From JALEFZ01 sp039817415 (lineage in GTDB: Bacteria; Bacteroidota; Bacteroidia; J057), in assembly GCA_039817415.1 (NCBI GenBank), contig JBCBVV010000007.1, positions 62,001 to 126,000 of the forward strand: a stretch of 64,000 nucleotides of DNA, written 5' to 3'. The notes under the pieces are model-generated. The model was not told the DNA's origin. It saw nothing but the letters and a program-made list of their open reading frames with translations, and searched no databases. This document shows, one piece after another, positions 26,492 to 34,927 of the stretch. The position numbers were made by a program, and so were the translations under genes. Every line of letters begins with the position of its first letter. Within the stretch, counting starts at the first letter, position 1.

Positions 26492-28453
26492 TTACTCGCG
26501 GTACTTGTCGAACCTTGAGTCTTCAGATAGAACTGAAAATACAGGATTGTTCATCACCATGCTACGGAAACCAGGATTAACAGCGATTGCCTTGTCTAGG
26601 TAATCGATGGTCTTGAAGGTAAGACCTCTGTAAGCTGAAAGAGCAGCTAAGTTGAACAGGGCATTTCCATTGTTAGGCTCTTTTGCAAGTACAGCTTTGA
26701 AATCAGCTTCTGCAGCCGTGATCATGTTAGATTTGGCCTTGGTAACCCCTCTATTCAAGAGTTCGTCTACAGAAGGCTCTGCTCCAACAAAAGAGTCGTA
26801 GGACTTAAGGGCACCATCAAGGTAACCGATTTTGTCCATCATCAGGGTTTTGTTGGTAGAAAGGGTGTGGTTATCAGGATCGGCTTTAGATTTAGCTGCT
26901 AGTTGATCGTAAAGGTCAACCTGATCTTTGTAACCCATTTCATCAGCGAATAGCACTTTGTAACCCAGGATCATGGGTACATATTTTTCGCCATCAGGCC
27001 CACGGAATCTGGTAGCTTTTTCCAAGTCATCCACTACAGCTTTGTAGTCCTCATCAGCCACATGGTAAGTAGCTCTTAGGGCATAGAGGTTAGAGGAAGC
27101 CGTCTCAGTCAATACTTTGTCAAGTTCAGCAAAAGCAGCTTTTTTATCAGATGCCATGTCAGCAGGCTTTAGGTCGAATACCTTAGCTGCAGCTTCTTCC
27201 ATTTTGCTGGAAGCAACTGGGTGGCGCTGTACGTATCTCTTTAGGGTAGGAGTAGCTCCGTCATAGTCGAAGTCCATGATCGTGAAGGTGTGCCTTGCTT
27301 TCACCAATACTTCTTCAACCAATGTTTCCCAGAAGGCAACATTACGAAGAGTAGCTTCTTTCTGGTCGTTTGTCAAGGTCGTATCGTTACAAATCGCAAG
27401 TACCTCAGCTTGTTGTTCTTCATCTAGACTGGAAATTTCTGTTAGGAGTTTGACGCGTTCCCAGTCTTCTCCTTTACCAACAGCAGTAACTTCCAATCCT
27501 TCCATTCCTTCATTAAGTGTCTGTAGACCTTCTTTCAAAGACTCAGCTCTTTCTTCGGAAAGCTTTTGGTTTGATTTTTCTTTACCACCTGGAGAGGCAT
27601 AACCTGTCATATCTACTCGATCCAGACCGTAATCGAATCCTTTGTACTTGTCGACGTAGTATTGAATCAAACTAGCGTCGAAGGTAGAGTCATCAGCTAT
27701 GTTAGCAGAAGATTCCTCAAACTGAACATCAATGGTCCCTGTGAAGCTCTCGTATTTGAACTGCTGTCCTTGAGCATTGATTTTGGGTAGTTCTGCTGCA
27801 GTCTGCAATTGAGTATTGTCCCAGCGCTTGGCAGTACAACATGCTGGCATAGCTGTTCCAATGGGATTGGCATCAGACTCACAGAAATATTCCTTAACGT
27901 TTCCGTTTTTGTCGTATTTGGCGATGGCGAAGGTTAGCATGATTTGCTTTCCAGCAATGCTTTGGCCATTCAACGGGAATTTATAAGAGAAGTATGGCTT
28001 CTTGTTGGCGGCGAAGTAGGCTTCATCTACGACTAGCGTTCCAAGCTTTACTTCTTCAGCATCTCCAAATCGTGCAATTTCATTAGGAGCCTTGGCAGAA
28101 GCGTTCACGTGAACGGCCACTCTTTTGGCTAGGTATGTATTGTAGTTTAGATCTTTTGCAAGACGGAAGATCAGGCTATCACCAACCTGCTCAAATTGTC
28201 CTGGCTCCAGATAGAAGTATCTAAAGTCGGTATTGTCATACTCACTCACCTTAAGAACAAGAGGCTCATTGTTCTTGGCAATTAGTTGCTCAATATCTGC
28301 TTTGAAAGTCTCGCAGGTATTGACATACTTTTCTCCATCGTATTTTACCTTGTTGATGAATCCATCTGGCTTACAGGATGTTGCTAGAAGCAACAAAGAA
28401 CTGGCCAGCGCGATCCATGTAAGTTTGCTTAGGCGGGAAAAAATTGTCATCAT
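26492..28453 (-). CDS. OmpA-like lipoprotein with TPR repeats
   Basis: 653 residues. Lipobox LLATSC, lipidation at C27. Residues 30-235 are beta-rich with a paired Cys segment (MPACCTAKRW). An OmpA-C-like domain lies near 240-330 (VDMTGYASPGG, then NQKLSEERAESLKEGL), a fold that binds peptidoglycan. Residues 440-640 are TPR repeats (EPNNGNALFNLAALSAYRGL). It may tether the outer membrane to the wall and bind partners through the TPRs. The gene starts with two ATG codons and has its own strong terminator. Confidence 0.75.
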   Translation of the reverse strand: MMTIFSRLSKLTWIALASSLLLLATSCKPDGFINKVKYDGEKYVNTCETFKADIEQLIAKNNEPLVLKVSEYDNTDFRYFYLEPGQFEQVGDSLIFRLAKDLNYNTYLAKRVAVHVNASAKAPNEIARFGDAEEVKLGTLVVDEAYFAANKKPYFSYKFPLNGQSIAGKQIMLTFAIAKYDKNGNVKEYFCESDANPIGTAMPACCTAKRWDNTQLQTAAELPKINAQGQQFKYESFTGTIDVQFEESSANIADDSTFDASLIQYYVDKYKGFDYGLDRVDMTGYASPGGKEKSNQKLSEERAESLKEGLQTLNEGMEGLEVTAVGKGEDWERVKLLTEISSLDEEQQAEVLAICNDTTLTNDQKEATLRNVAFWETLVEEVLVKARHTFTIMDFDYDGATPTLKRYVQRHPVASSKMEEAAAKVFDLKPADMASDKKAAFAELDKVLTETASSNLYALRATYHVADEDYKAVVDDLEKATRFRGPDGEKYVPMILGYKVLFADEMGYKDQVDLYDQLAAKSKADPDNHTLSTNKTLMMDKIGYLDGALKSYDSFVGAEPSVDELLNRGVTKAKSNMITAAEADFKAVLAKEPNNGNALFNLAALSAYRGLTFKTIDYLDKAIAVNPGFRSMVMNNPVFSVLSEDSRFDKYRE

Positions 28454-28704
28454 CTAGGTGTTCTTAAGGGTTTTGATACTGGAATTTACCTGAGTAAAGG
28501 TCAAAAAATGGCTTTGAAGCTATTAATCGTACAATATAAACCCAGCGCAGGAAAATACCAATATTTGGATACTACAGAATTGAAAAGTCAGATCAATGTG
28601 CGAGAGAACCTTCCTTTTTTGCACAAATGGTAAAGAGTGCCCTTCCGGAAGCATTTTGTGGCCCAGACAATTCCTGTTAACTTGGGCGAAATACCCTTGA
28701 TTTT

Positions 28705-29859
28705 ATGAGCCTGATCTCATCTAAACTTCCCCATGTCGGAACGACTATTTTTACCATCATGTCCAAAATGGCACAGGACCATGATGCCATCAACCTATCC
28801 CAAGGCTTTCCCGGTTTTGATTGTGACCCGCGCCTGATCAGATGGGTAGAGGAAGGAATGAGAAAAGGAATGAATCAATATCCTCCCATGGCGGGTTTGC
28901 CTTCCCTTAGAGAAGAGATAGGCAAATTGATCATGAGAGCGTATCAGCGTGATGTGGATATTGACAATGAAATCACAGTGGTAACAGGAGCTACCGAAGG
29001 ACTCATGGCGAGTTTGATGGCCTTAGTTCATCCAGGTGATGAAGTGATCGTTTTTGATCCTGCTTATGATGCCTATCGGCCCGCTATTTCCTTGGCTGGA
29101 GGCAAGGCAGTTTCTATTCCCTTAGCACCGCCTAGCTTCACGATTGATTGGGACAGGGTAGAAGATGCGATTACTCCTAAGACCAAATACATCATGCTCA
29201 ACTATCCGCATAACCCAACGGGAGCGATCCTGAATGGGTCGGATATCGTGGCGTTGAAGGGAATCTTGCAGCGTCATAACTTGATCGTACTGAGTGATGA
29301 GGTCTATGAGCATATGGTCTATGATGGGCAGCAGCATTTGAGTATGCTAAGGGATGATTTCTTGGCTGACCGCTCGGTAGTGTTTGCTTCCTTCGGTAAA
29401 ACCCTTCATGTTACCGGTTGGAAGGTAGGATATGTGGTAGCCAACCCTGCCTTGACACAGGAAATTCGCAAGGTGCATCAGTTTACTACTTTTACAACCA
29501 GTACACCCTTCCAATACGGGATTGCCGAATACCTGAAAAGATGTGATGATCAAGTCTGGGGATTAGGAGAATTTTACCAAAGAAAACGAGATGTCTTCTC
29601 TGAGATCATGGCAGGTACTCCCTTTCATATGTTGCCATGCAATGGTACCTACTTCCAAATGGCCTCCTACAAAGGAATATCGGATCTGCCGGATACTGAG
29701 TTTGCCAATTTTTTGACCCAGAAAATAGGCGTGGCAGCTATCCCTACCTCTGTTTTCTACGAAGATGGAACTGATCACAAGCTTATCCGCTTCTGCTTTG
29801 CCAAAGAAGAAGAAGAGCTAAAAGCAGCGGGTACCAGGTTGCAAGCCTTAGGAGGCTAA
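28705..29859 (+). CDS. ybdL: PLP-dependent methionine aminotransferase (YbdL-like)
   Basis: 384 residues, fold type I aminotransferase. Segments match E. coli YbdL along the chain: SKLPHVGTTIFTIMS, NLSQGFPGFDCDP, TVVTGATEGLMAS, FDPAYDAYRPAI, LNYPHNPTG, LSDEVYEHMVYDG and FASFGKTLHVTGWKVGY, where K232 binds PLP. Such enzymes transaminate methionine or kynurenine with 2-oxo acids in the cytoplasm. The start ATG at 28705 fits the family N-terminus. Monocistronic, convergent with the VIT/vWA gene. Confidence 0.9.
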   Translation: MSLISSKLPHVGTTIFTIMSKMAQDHDAINLSQGFPGFDCDPRLIRWVEEGMRKGMNQYPPMAGLPSLREEIGKLIMRAYQRDVDIDNEITVVTGATEGLMASLMALVHPGDEVIVFDPAYDAYRPAISLAGGKAVSIPLAPPSFTIDWDRVEDAITPKTKYIMLNYPHNPTGAILNGSDIVALKGILQRHNLIVLSDEVYEHMVYDGQQHLSMLRDDFLADRSVVFASFGKTLHVTGWKVGYVVANPALTQEIRKVHQFTTFTTSTPFQYGIAEYLKRCDDQVWGLGEFYQRKRDVFSEIMAGTPFHMLPCNGTYFQMASYKGISDLPDTEFANFLTQKIGVAAIPTSVFYEDGTDHKLIRFCFAKEEEELKAAGTRLQALGG

Positions 29860-29876
29860 TTTGTTTTCGCCTTCCC

Positions 29877-32870
29877 TTATTCAAATTCAAAGGTCCCAAT
29901 CTGAACGACCTTTTTGACATCCTCTAGTCGAAGGGTGATTTCCTGAATTTCTTCCTCTGGGGTTCCGTAATTCAGAATGAGTTTGGCAAAAAGCGTAGCG
30001 GGCCCCGTGAGCGAAGCTGTATTGGATCCATAATAATTGGCCTCGACCTTATACTCCCCTTTCATGGCTCTTCGAAGAAGAAACTCCTCTGGGCCATATC
30101 CTCCCGTAAAGTCTGAGGACATCCTTCCCCCAATTTCTGTTTTCTTATGTGAGTAAAGGCATTTTTCCCCTCTTGGATCAGTTACCCATAAATCTAGGTC
30201 CACTCCATTAGCATCCCAATCGATCACCACGCGCAGATCACATGGCATATCTGCAAGCAGCCGCTTTTCTAACAAGGAAATGTCTACTTTTTTCTGAGGA
30301 TGAGAATTGATGATGGCATTCATCTCATGAGCAGCTAACACATTGATGAGGGGGAAACGTGTGTCCCATGGACGTTCCACCACTTGATAGATATAATCAA
30401 CTGCTTGTTGAATGTCCCCTGATTTCTCGTATGTCAAGGCCAAATCACGGTAGGATTGAGGTTCTTCGGGCCTTTCCGCTAATACTTTTTGAAAAAGGAA
30501 AGTCGCTTCCACCAGATAGGACCATTGATTGAATCTGTGGGCAGCGATTCGTTGCATTTCATGATTGGCAATTTCGAGTTCGGCAAGATTACTTAGAATT
30601 TGAAAGGCTATCTCCTTTTGCCCCTTATCCCAGAAATAATCAGCGACATCCAGGTAGAAAGCTGGTAGTTTACCATATTCCTTTTTCAGGCTGAAGTAGA
30701 CGTCCAATTGTTCTTCTGGAAGGGTCTGATCTATTTTTTTGACATATTCGGCCGTTCTCTGGGGAAGGGCTAGCTTGATTTTCCCTTTGTTGTTGATGGC
30801 AGACTTAAATTCTCCTACACTGTCCATCAAGTAGATATGTTGAGAATTGGCTGAAGAGTTTACACCGGCTACCTGTCCGGCCAGTGCTTCACTTATGTCC
30901 TCCCTATCCTCCTCTGCAGCGGATTCACTCTCAACTGCTGCTACCTCTGCAGGCATGGCAGTATCACCCAATTCTCCCTTCTCCCTTTGACCCAGATTGT
31001 AGGGGTCTTTAGGAATAGCGAATCTAGTCTCCCACCACACTTTACGTTTTAGGAAGTCTGCTGCGACTTGATCTAAGTGCTTTTGTTTCGCCTCTTGTTT
31101 ACCCTTGAGTTCATTGTCTAATTGGGCATAGTAGGCTTTCTGTAATTCTTTTGGTGGTACTATTTCGTACTTCAAATAATCTTCCAGCCGATCTAGGACC
31201 AGAAGCGAGGTAGTCGAACTGACCAGTTTATAGGTTTGAGCCAAGTCCAGTATACTCTCTTCGTTTTCCTTTGGATGTTCTTGTAAGTGCTGGAGTTTTT
31301 CCTCAGCCCAAGATCGTTGCAAGGCACCCGAACCAGCACTCATGTTCAGTTTATCGAAGGTAAAGGATAGCTTCTGAGGTGTGCCATTTCCCTGAGAAAT
31401 GACGACATTGAGTTGGCCCTCATCGTCATGAAGCTTTCCCTTCAAAACCAAGCGATCAGTCAAAATGGTACCGGGAAGCGGGTATACCTCTGAGAAATCC
31501 TTTCCACTCCAAGAAATGCTTTCTACCAGAAGATGTGCCTGAAAGACCGCTCCAAGGGCTTGTTCGTTGCTTTGCTGAGTTAGGTCGATTCTCTTGCCTT
31601 TTCCTACTCGGCAGAGTCGATTGAGCCAAGCATTTTCATACTGTGCAGAAGAAGTGAACGCATAAACGGGTGCATTGGGGCTGGGCTTGCTTGCTTCTCT
31701 CAAACTAGAAATGCCATCGCTAAACAACCAATATTCTTGTGCCCCTTTTCGCTCAAAATTGAGTTGCTGAAATTGAGTTCCTCCATCAAGAGGAAGTTCT
31801 CTAAGGGTTTGAATGAACTGATCAATGGTTTCTTCGGAATTGGGAGAGATTTCCATTGATTGGCGAATGGTGGCTCCAAAGGCGACCAGCTCTAGTTTTT
31901 TGATCCTATCCTTTCCTTGAAGAAGAAGGCTTCGAACCAACTCAAGTTCCCTTTCCAGATTTCTTGTATGAGCAGAATGAGAACAATCCCAGTACAAAAT
32001 GACTTTTTCTGGCAGGCTTCTCATCTTAGTTTCCTTCGATAATCCGACTTGGGCATATATCCAGGTCTCGCCTCCTTGGCCTTCTTCTATTTGCTGGATG
32101 TTGGCAGACGATGCTAAATACGCATCAAAGGAAGGAACCTTTGACACTCTATCTATGATGGTGGTGGACCAGACTCTATCAAGTTTTTCCCATGTGAAAT
32201 TCTTAGGGTGGATGATGTCAAGGGATGGGGAAGCTGCATTTTCCCTTATGTGCTGTCGATAATAAAAGACCTTTTCCTTCCAGGGTGAGGCAAAGTGGTA
32301 AGTCAATTGCTGGCCATTCGAGCGTAGTGCTTCATCAAAGGCAATGATAACTTTCTTGTGTCCTTTGGCTGGGATAGGAAAGATTCTGGCCTTAAATGTA
32401 TTTCCACCCACAGGTTCAAGCAAACCTGGGTCAATGTTTTCCCTTACTGTAGTCTCATATGCCACCCTGGCTTTTTCCTTAGGAACAATTACCCCTTCTC
32501 GCATCTTATTATTGACCTCAAGGGCAAATCTGGAAATGCTTTGTCCAGCTTGTAGGGGGAAAACAAAGGAACCCTCTAGCTGTCGATTATTGGGATTGTA
32601 AAAGGTGAACTCAAGGGTAGTTCTTGCAAAAGCTCCTCCTAATTTTGTAGTAGCAATCAGGCTATCCAGACGTATAGGGGTATTTTTTTCATTTTCCACC
32701 TCTACGATGGTCAAGCTCACTACACTATCTCTTAAGGAGGGTAGGGGATCCAGCACATCTACGGGCTTGGTTTCAGCTATTAGACTTACTTGCTGGGACT
32801 TGCAGGATACCAAGGCAAGAAGCAATAGAAATAGGAAGGGGAAAAGGAGGAGTTGGGTATTCGTGTTCAT
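29877..32870 (-). CDS. VIT/vWA-domain lipoprotein with TPR and DUF2135-like C-terminus
   Basis: 997 residues. Lipobox ALVSC, lipidation near C24. A VIT domain covers about 50-165 (LEGSFVFPLQAGQSISRFAL, GGNTFKARIFPIP). A vWA-like domain near 285-460 has the metal-site motif DCSHS in ILYWDCSHSAHT. A short sequence ISEALAGQVAGVNSS near 660-670 resembles the opening of SusC-type TonB plugs. TPR-like helices cover 745-860. The C-terminus (VIDWDANGVDLDLWVTDP and following beta-strands) resembles DUF2135/YfaP. It is an envelope protein, probably a scaffold in protein-protein contacts. Function unknown. Confidence 0.82.
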   Translation of the reverse strand: MNTNTQLLLFPFLFLLLLALVSCKSQQVSLIAETKPVDVLDPLPSLRDSVVSLTIVEVENEKNTPIRLDSLIATTKLGGAFARTTLEFTFYNPNNRQLEGSFVFPLQAGQSISRFALEVNNKMREGVIVPKEKARVAYETTVRENIDPGLLEPVGGNTFKARIFPIPAKGHKKVIIAFDEALRSNGQQLTYHFASPWKEKVFYYRQHIRENAASPSLDIIHPKNFTWEKLDRVWSTTIIDRVSKVPSFDAYLASSANIQQIEEGQGGETWIYAQVGLSKETKMRSLPEKVILYWDCSHSAHTRNLERELELVRSLLLQGKDRIKKLELVAFGATIRQSMEISPNSEETIDQFIQTLRELPLDGGTQFQQLNFERKGAQEYWLFSDGISSLREASKPSPNAPVYAFTSSAQYENAWLNRLCRVGKGKRIDLTQQSNEQALGAVFQAHLLVESISWSGKDFSEVYPLPGTILTDRLVLKGKLHDDEGQLNVVISQGNGTPQKLSFTFDKLNMSAGSGALQRSWAEEKLQHLQEHPKENEESILDLAQTYKLVSSTTSLLVLDRLEDYLKYEIVPPKELQKAYYAQLDNELKGKQEAKQKHLDQVAADFLKRKVWWETRFAIPKDPYNLGQREKGELGDTAMPAEVAAVESESAAEEDREDISEALAGQVAGVNSSANSQHIYLMDSVGEFKSAINNKGKIKLALPQRTAEYVKKIDQTLPEEQLDVYFSLKKEYGKLPAFYLDVADYFWDKGQKEIAFQILSNLAELEIANHEMQRIAAHRFNQWSYLVEATFLFQKVLAERPEEPQSYRDLALTYEKSGDIQQAVDYIYQVVERPWDTRFPLINVLAAHEMNAIINSHPQKKVDISLLEKRLLADMPCDLRVVIDWDANGVDLDLWVTDPRGEKCLYSHKKTEIGGRMSSDFTGGYGPEEFLLRRAMKGEYKVEANYYGSNTASLTGPATLFAKLILNYGTPEEEIQEITLRLEDVKKVVQIGTFEFE

Positions 32871-32968
32871 GTTGGGGAATCTAAGTCAATCGTTATTCTG
32901 TGGGCTTGGCTTCAGGAAATTGGCAAAAAGCGAATTGAATGCCTTGTCATATTATTCCAAAAATCGTA

Positions 32969-32999
32969 ATTGATGATAATTGGAATATGTGTATGTTTG
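32969..32999 (+). promoter_or_regulatory. Bacteroidota-type promoter
   Basis: ATTG at 32969-32972 (-33 box) and TATGTTTG at 32992-32999 (-7 box, consensus TAnnTTTG) are separated by 19 bases, the preferred spacing. Transcription would start near 33006 on the plus strand, where no annotated gene follows. Confidence 0.5.
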
Positions 33000-33005
33000 T
33001 ATTGT

Positions 33006-33294
33006 TCAAGTCAATTAACCAGCAGCCATGATTGTCCAATCTAATCCAAAGACATCTCAATACATTCAATTCCATAAATCTTATTACAAAAAACATTCCC
33101 GTGGTTCTTCATAGGGATATTCATTCTGTGTGATCCTTTGCTCAGGATCTCCAGATGAGTCATTCCCAAGGATATTCAGATTTAAGCATAATTCGATTTT
33201 ATCTAGTCCTTTACTCTTGTTTACCGTTCCTGCTGTTTAGATCTAATGTCCGACCATTTAGGCAAGTCCAGTATTCACTGGCTTGCCTTTTTTT
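33006..33294 (+). ncRNA. Candidate small RNA or small-protein transcript
   Basis: A consensus promoter and a plus-strand terminator bracket about 290 bases. An ATG at 33028 opens a 28-codon frame ending at 33114; the peptide begins MIVQSNPKTSQYIQFHKSY and is basic. About 145 bases between this frame and the terminator are unassigned. It may be an sRNA, a small-protein mRNA or both. Neither conservation nor expression is known. Confidence 0.35.
33260..33294 (+). terminator. Terminator of the candidate small transcript
   Basis: AGGCAAG/CTTGCCT plus CCA/TGG form a 10-bp stem with one bulged T, followed by a seven-T run. The minus strand has no T-run, so it does not serve the DUF4846 gene. Confidence 0.8.
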
Positions 33295-33315
33295 GTGAGG
33301 TATCTGTTAGTAGCC

Positions 33316-34143
33316 CTAAGGAAAACGCATGAGGCTTCCTGCAGGGAAAGGCCATTCGGGGGTTCTTAATGGGCCTTCCGTGGCTTCAAACCAAGGACTG
33401 AAATCTGGGGAATTGGGGTTTTTGAGAATATGAATATCCTGAGCTGGCATATAGCTTTGTGCCAATAGGAAGACCTTTTTTCCCGAAACGGGATGGCAAG
33501 CTACGTCCATCACAATGACTGCGTGCCCAGGGAAGCCGCCCTGGATAAATACATCTCCAGCTTCGATATTTTCTATATGTGTTACCGCTTCTAGCTCTCT
33601 GGAAAGTGAGTAGGTTCCTGCATAAGAAAAGATATTAGTCATGTATGATTTGAAGGAAGCATAGCTGTCGTTGGGCTGATATTTCTTCCTCCAACTGACA
33701 TTGTTGCCTTGGATGATGGGGCGATATCCTTCTTTCCACTTGTCAAATCCTACCTTGTCGCCACTGGTATAATTAAAATGGATACGAGTGAAGTCTTGTC
33801 TGGAATAATGGTACTCAGCCTTTAAGCGCATCACCGCATCGGCACATTGCTGAAGGTCTCTTGTGCCAACGTCAATGTCTAGAACAGCATGGTGAACAGA
33901 TTGATTCCATTTTACCTCACCGTTGTAAAGATGGACGTTGGGCTTTCCAGCTTTAAGTGGGATATGTCTCAGCCAATTTCCGAAACTTCCCTCTTCTTGT
34001 TCCATTCTGAAGAATCCTTCTGGAACGGGAATTCTATGTTCAAGACATTGAAGGCTATCAGTGGATGGTTTCCAAGGATAGGTAGGTTGAGAGATGGAAA
34101 ACAGGGGTATGATCAATAAAATGAAAATGATGTGTTTTTGCAT
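33316..34143 (-). CDS. Secreted DUF4846 protein
   Basis: 275 residues with a signal peptide (IIFILLIIPLFSISQ, cleavage near residue 18). The mature chain matches DUF4846: RIPVPEGFFRMEQEEGSFGNW near the start, then LRHIPLK, HLYNGE, VLDIDVGTRDLQQCADAVMR, and IEAGDVFIQGGFPGHAVIVM with its conserved His. PGHAVIVMDVA recalls papain-like folds, but I do not see a full catalytic set. Expected in the periplasm. Function unknown. It is divergent from the alginate lyase gene, with the tandem palindromes between them, closer to this gene. Confidence 0.82.
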   Translation of the reverse strand: MQKHIIFILLIIPLFSISQPTYPWKPSTDSLQCLEHRIPVPEGFFRMEQEEGSFGNWLRHIPLKAGKPNVHLYNGEVKWNQSVHHAVLDIDVGTRDLQQCADAVMRLKAEYHYSRQDFTRIHFNYTSGDKVGFDKWKEGYRPIIQGNNVSWRKKYQPNDSYASFKSYMTNIFSYAGTYSLSRELEAVTHIENIEAGDVFIQGGFPGHAVIVMDVACHPVSGKKVFLLAQSYMPAQDIHILKNPNSPDFSPWFEATEGPLRTPEWPFPAGSLMRFP

Positions 34144-34291
34144 GGGTTTTCATGTTGGGGTGTGTGGGAAGGGCTTAAGGGGTATACTTAGAATGATAAA
34201 GTAAGGTTATCAAAAGGGCTGTTTTAGGTACTTGAGATTCATTAAAATTTTCTTTTCACATAATTTGCATTTGGCTGAAAAATTGGCTTTT

Positions 34292-34320
34292 ATTGGTTAA
34301 CCAAAAATTGGTCAACCAAT
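34292..34320. promoter_or_regulatory. Tandem palindromes, possible GntR/FadR-type operator
   Basis: TTGGTTAACCAA (34293-34304) is a perfect palindrome; TTGGTCAACCAA (34308-34319) is near-perfect; three A separate them, so centres are 15 bases apart. The two also form one larger inverted repeat (ATTGGTTAACC/GGTCAACCAAT). The core TTGGTnnACCAA resembles sites of the GntR/FadR group, such as ExuR/UxuR, which control uronate genes. The site is 149 bases from the DUF4846 start and about 608 from the alginate lyase start. No such regulator is encoded in the window. Confidence 0.5.
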
Positions 34321-34786
34321 TTATTGTAGGACATACAAAATAGAATTACATGAAGAACTACACACTCGCATGTTGGGCATAATGCCTGTTATTCCTCTAT
34401 CTGTTTATGCCATTTAGTAATCCAGACAGCCTCTGGTAAAGACTGAAAATCTGAACCTCTCCACTTCAGTTGGCAAAGCAGATCTATTCACCTATTCAAT
34501 ATTGACCTATTTCTTCCAGCCTGATCTTGTTGTGATCGAGGAATGGGAATTTGAATGGTATGCGTAAATAGCTTCCCCCTTTTTGTGCAAGTACAAATAT
34601 ACTGATAAGCGATCATCTTCTCCTCCAGAAGAGATGAAGTCTTCTATTGTCTTTTCGCAAGGAAAGCACGGAGTTTAACATCTTTCTGGAATATAGCTTT
34701 TTGGCTGTTTGTCAATGACTTTGGTACCTGAGAAAAGGCTGTTCTCTCATTTCATTTGAGATGGAAGTACCATGGGAGTAGGGTCC

Positions 34787-34824
34787 TGGGAGGAGGGCCC
34801 ACTCCATCTTATCCTCCCATTTTT
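34787..34824 (+). terminator. Terminator-like hairpin before the alginate lyase
   Basis: TGGGAGGA/TCCTCCCA is a perfect 8-bp stem with a 17-base loop, followed by five T. It ends 104 bases before the lyase ATG and may be an attenuator or the end of a separate leader transcript. Confidence 0.5.
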
Positions 34825-34927
34825 CTGTACTCCAATCTAAGGAGTCAATTTAACCGTCTTCGTACATCCTGCTCGGTCCTCAACACGGGCAGAACAGATA
34901 TTATTTGGACTATTTAACGTACTAATT

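Larger units (their letters stand above)
32871..33315. other. Intergenic region with a complete small transcription unit
   Basis: 445 bases with a promoter, a possible small transcript and a terminator on the plus strand, listed separately. No established gene lies here. Confidence 0.45.
34144..34927. other. Long intergenic region upstream of the alginate lyase
   Basis: 784 bases. It holds the tandem palindromes at 34292-34320, a 10-codon frame at 34350-34382 (MKNYTLACWA) and a terminator-like hairpin at 34787-34824. No full gene is visible. A long regulated leader for the lyase, or a separate small transcript, are both possible. Confidence 0.45.
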
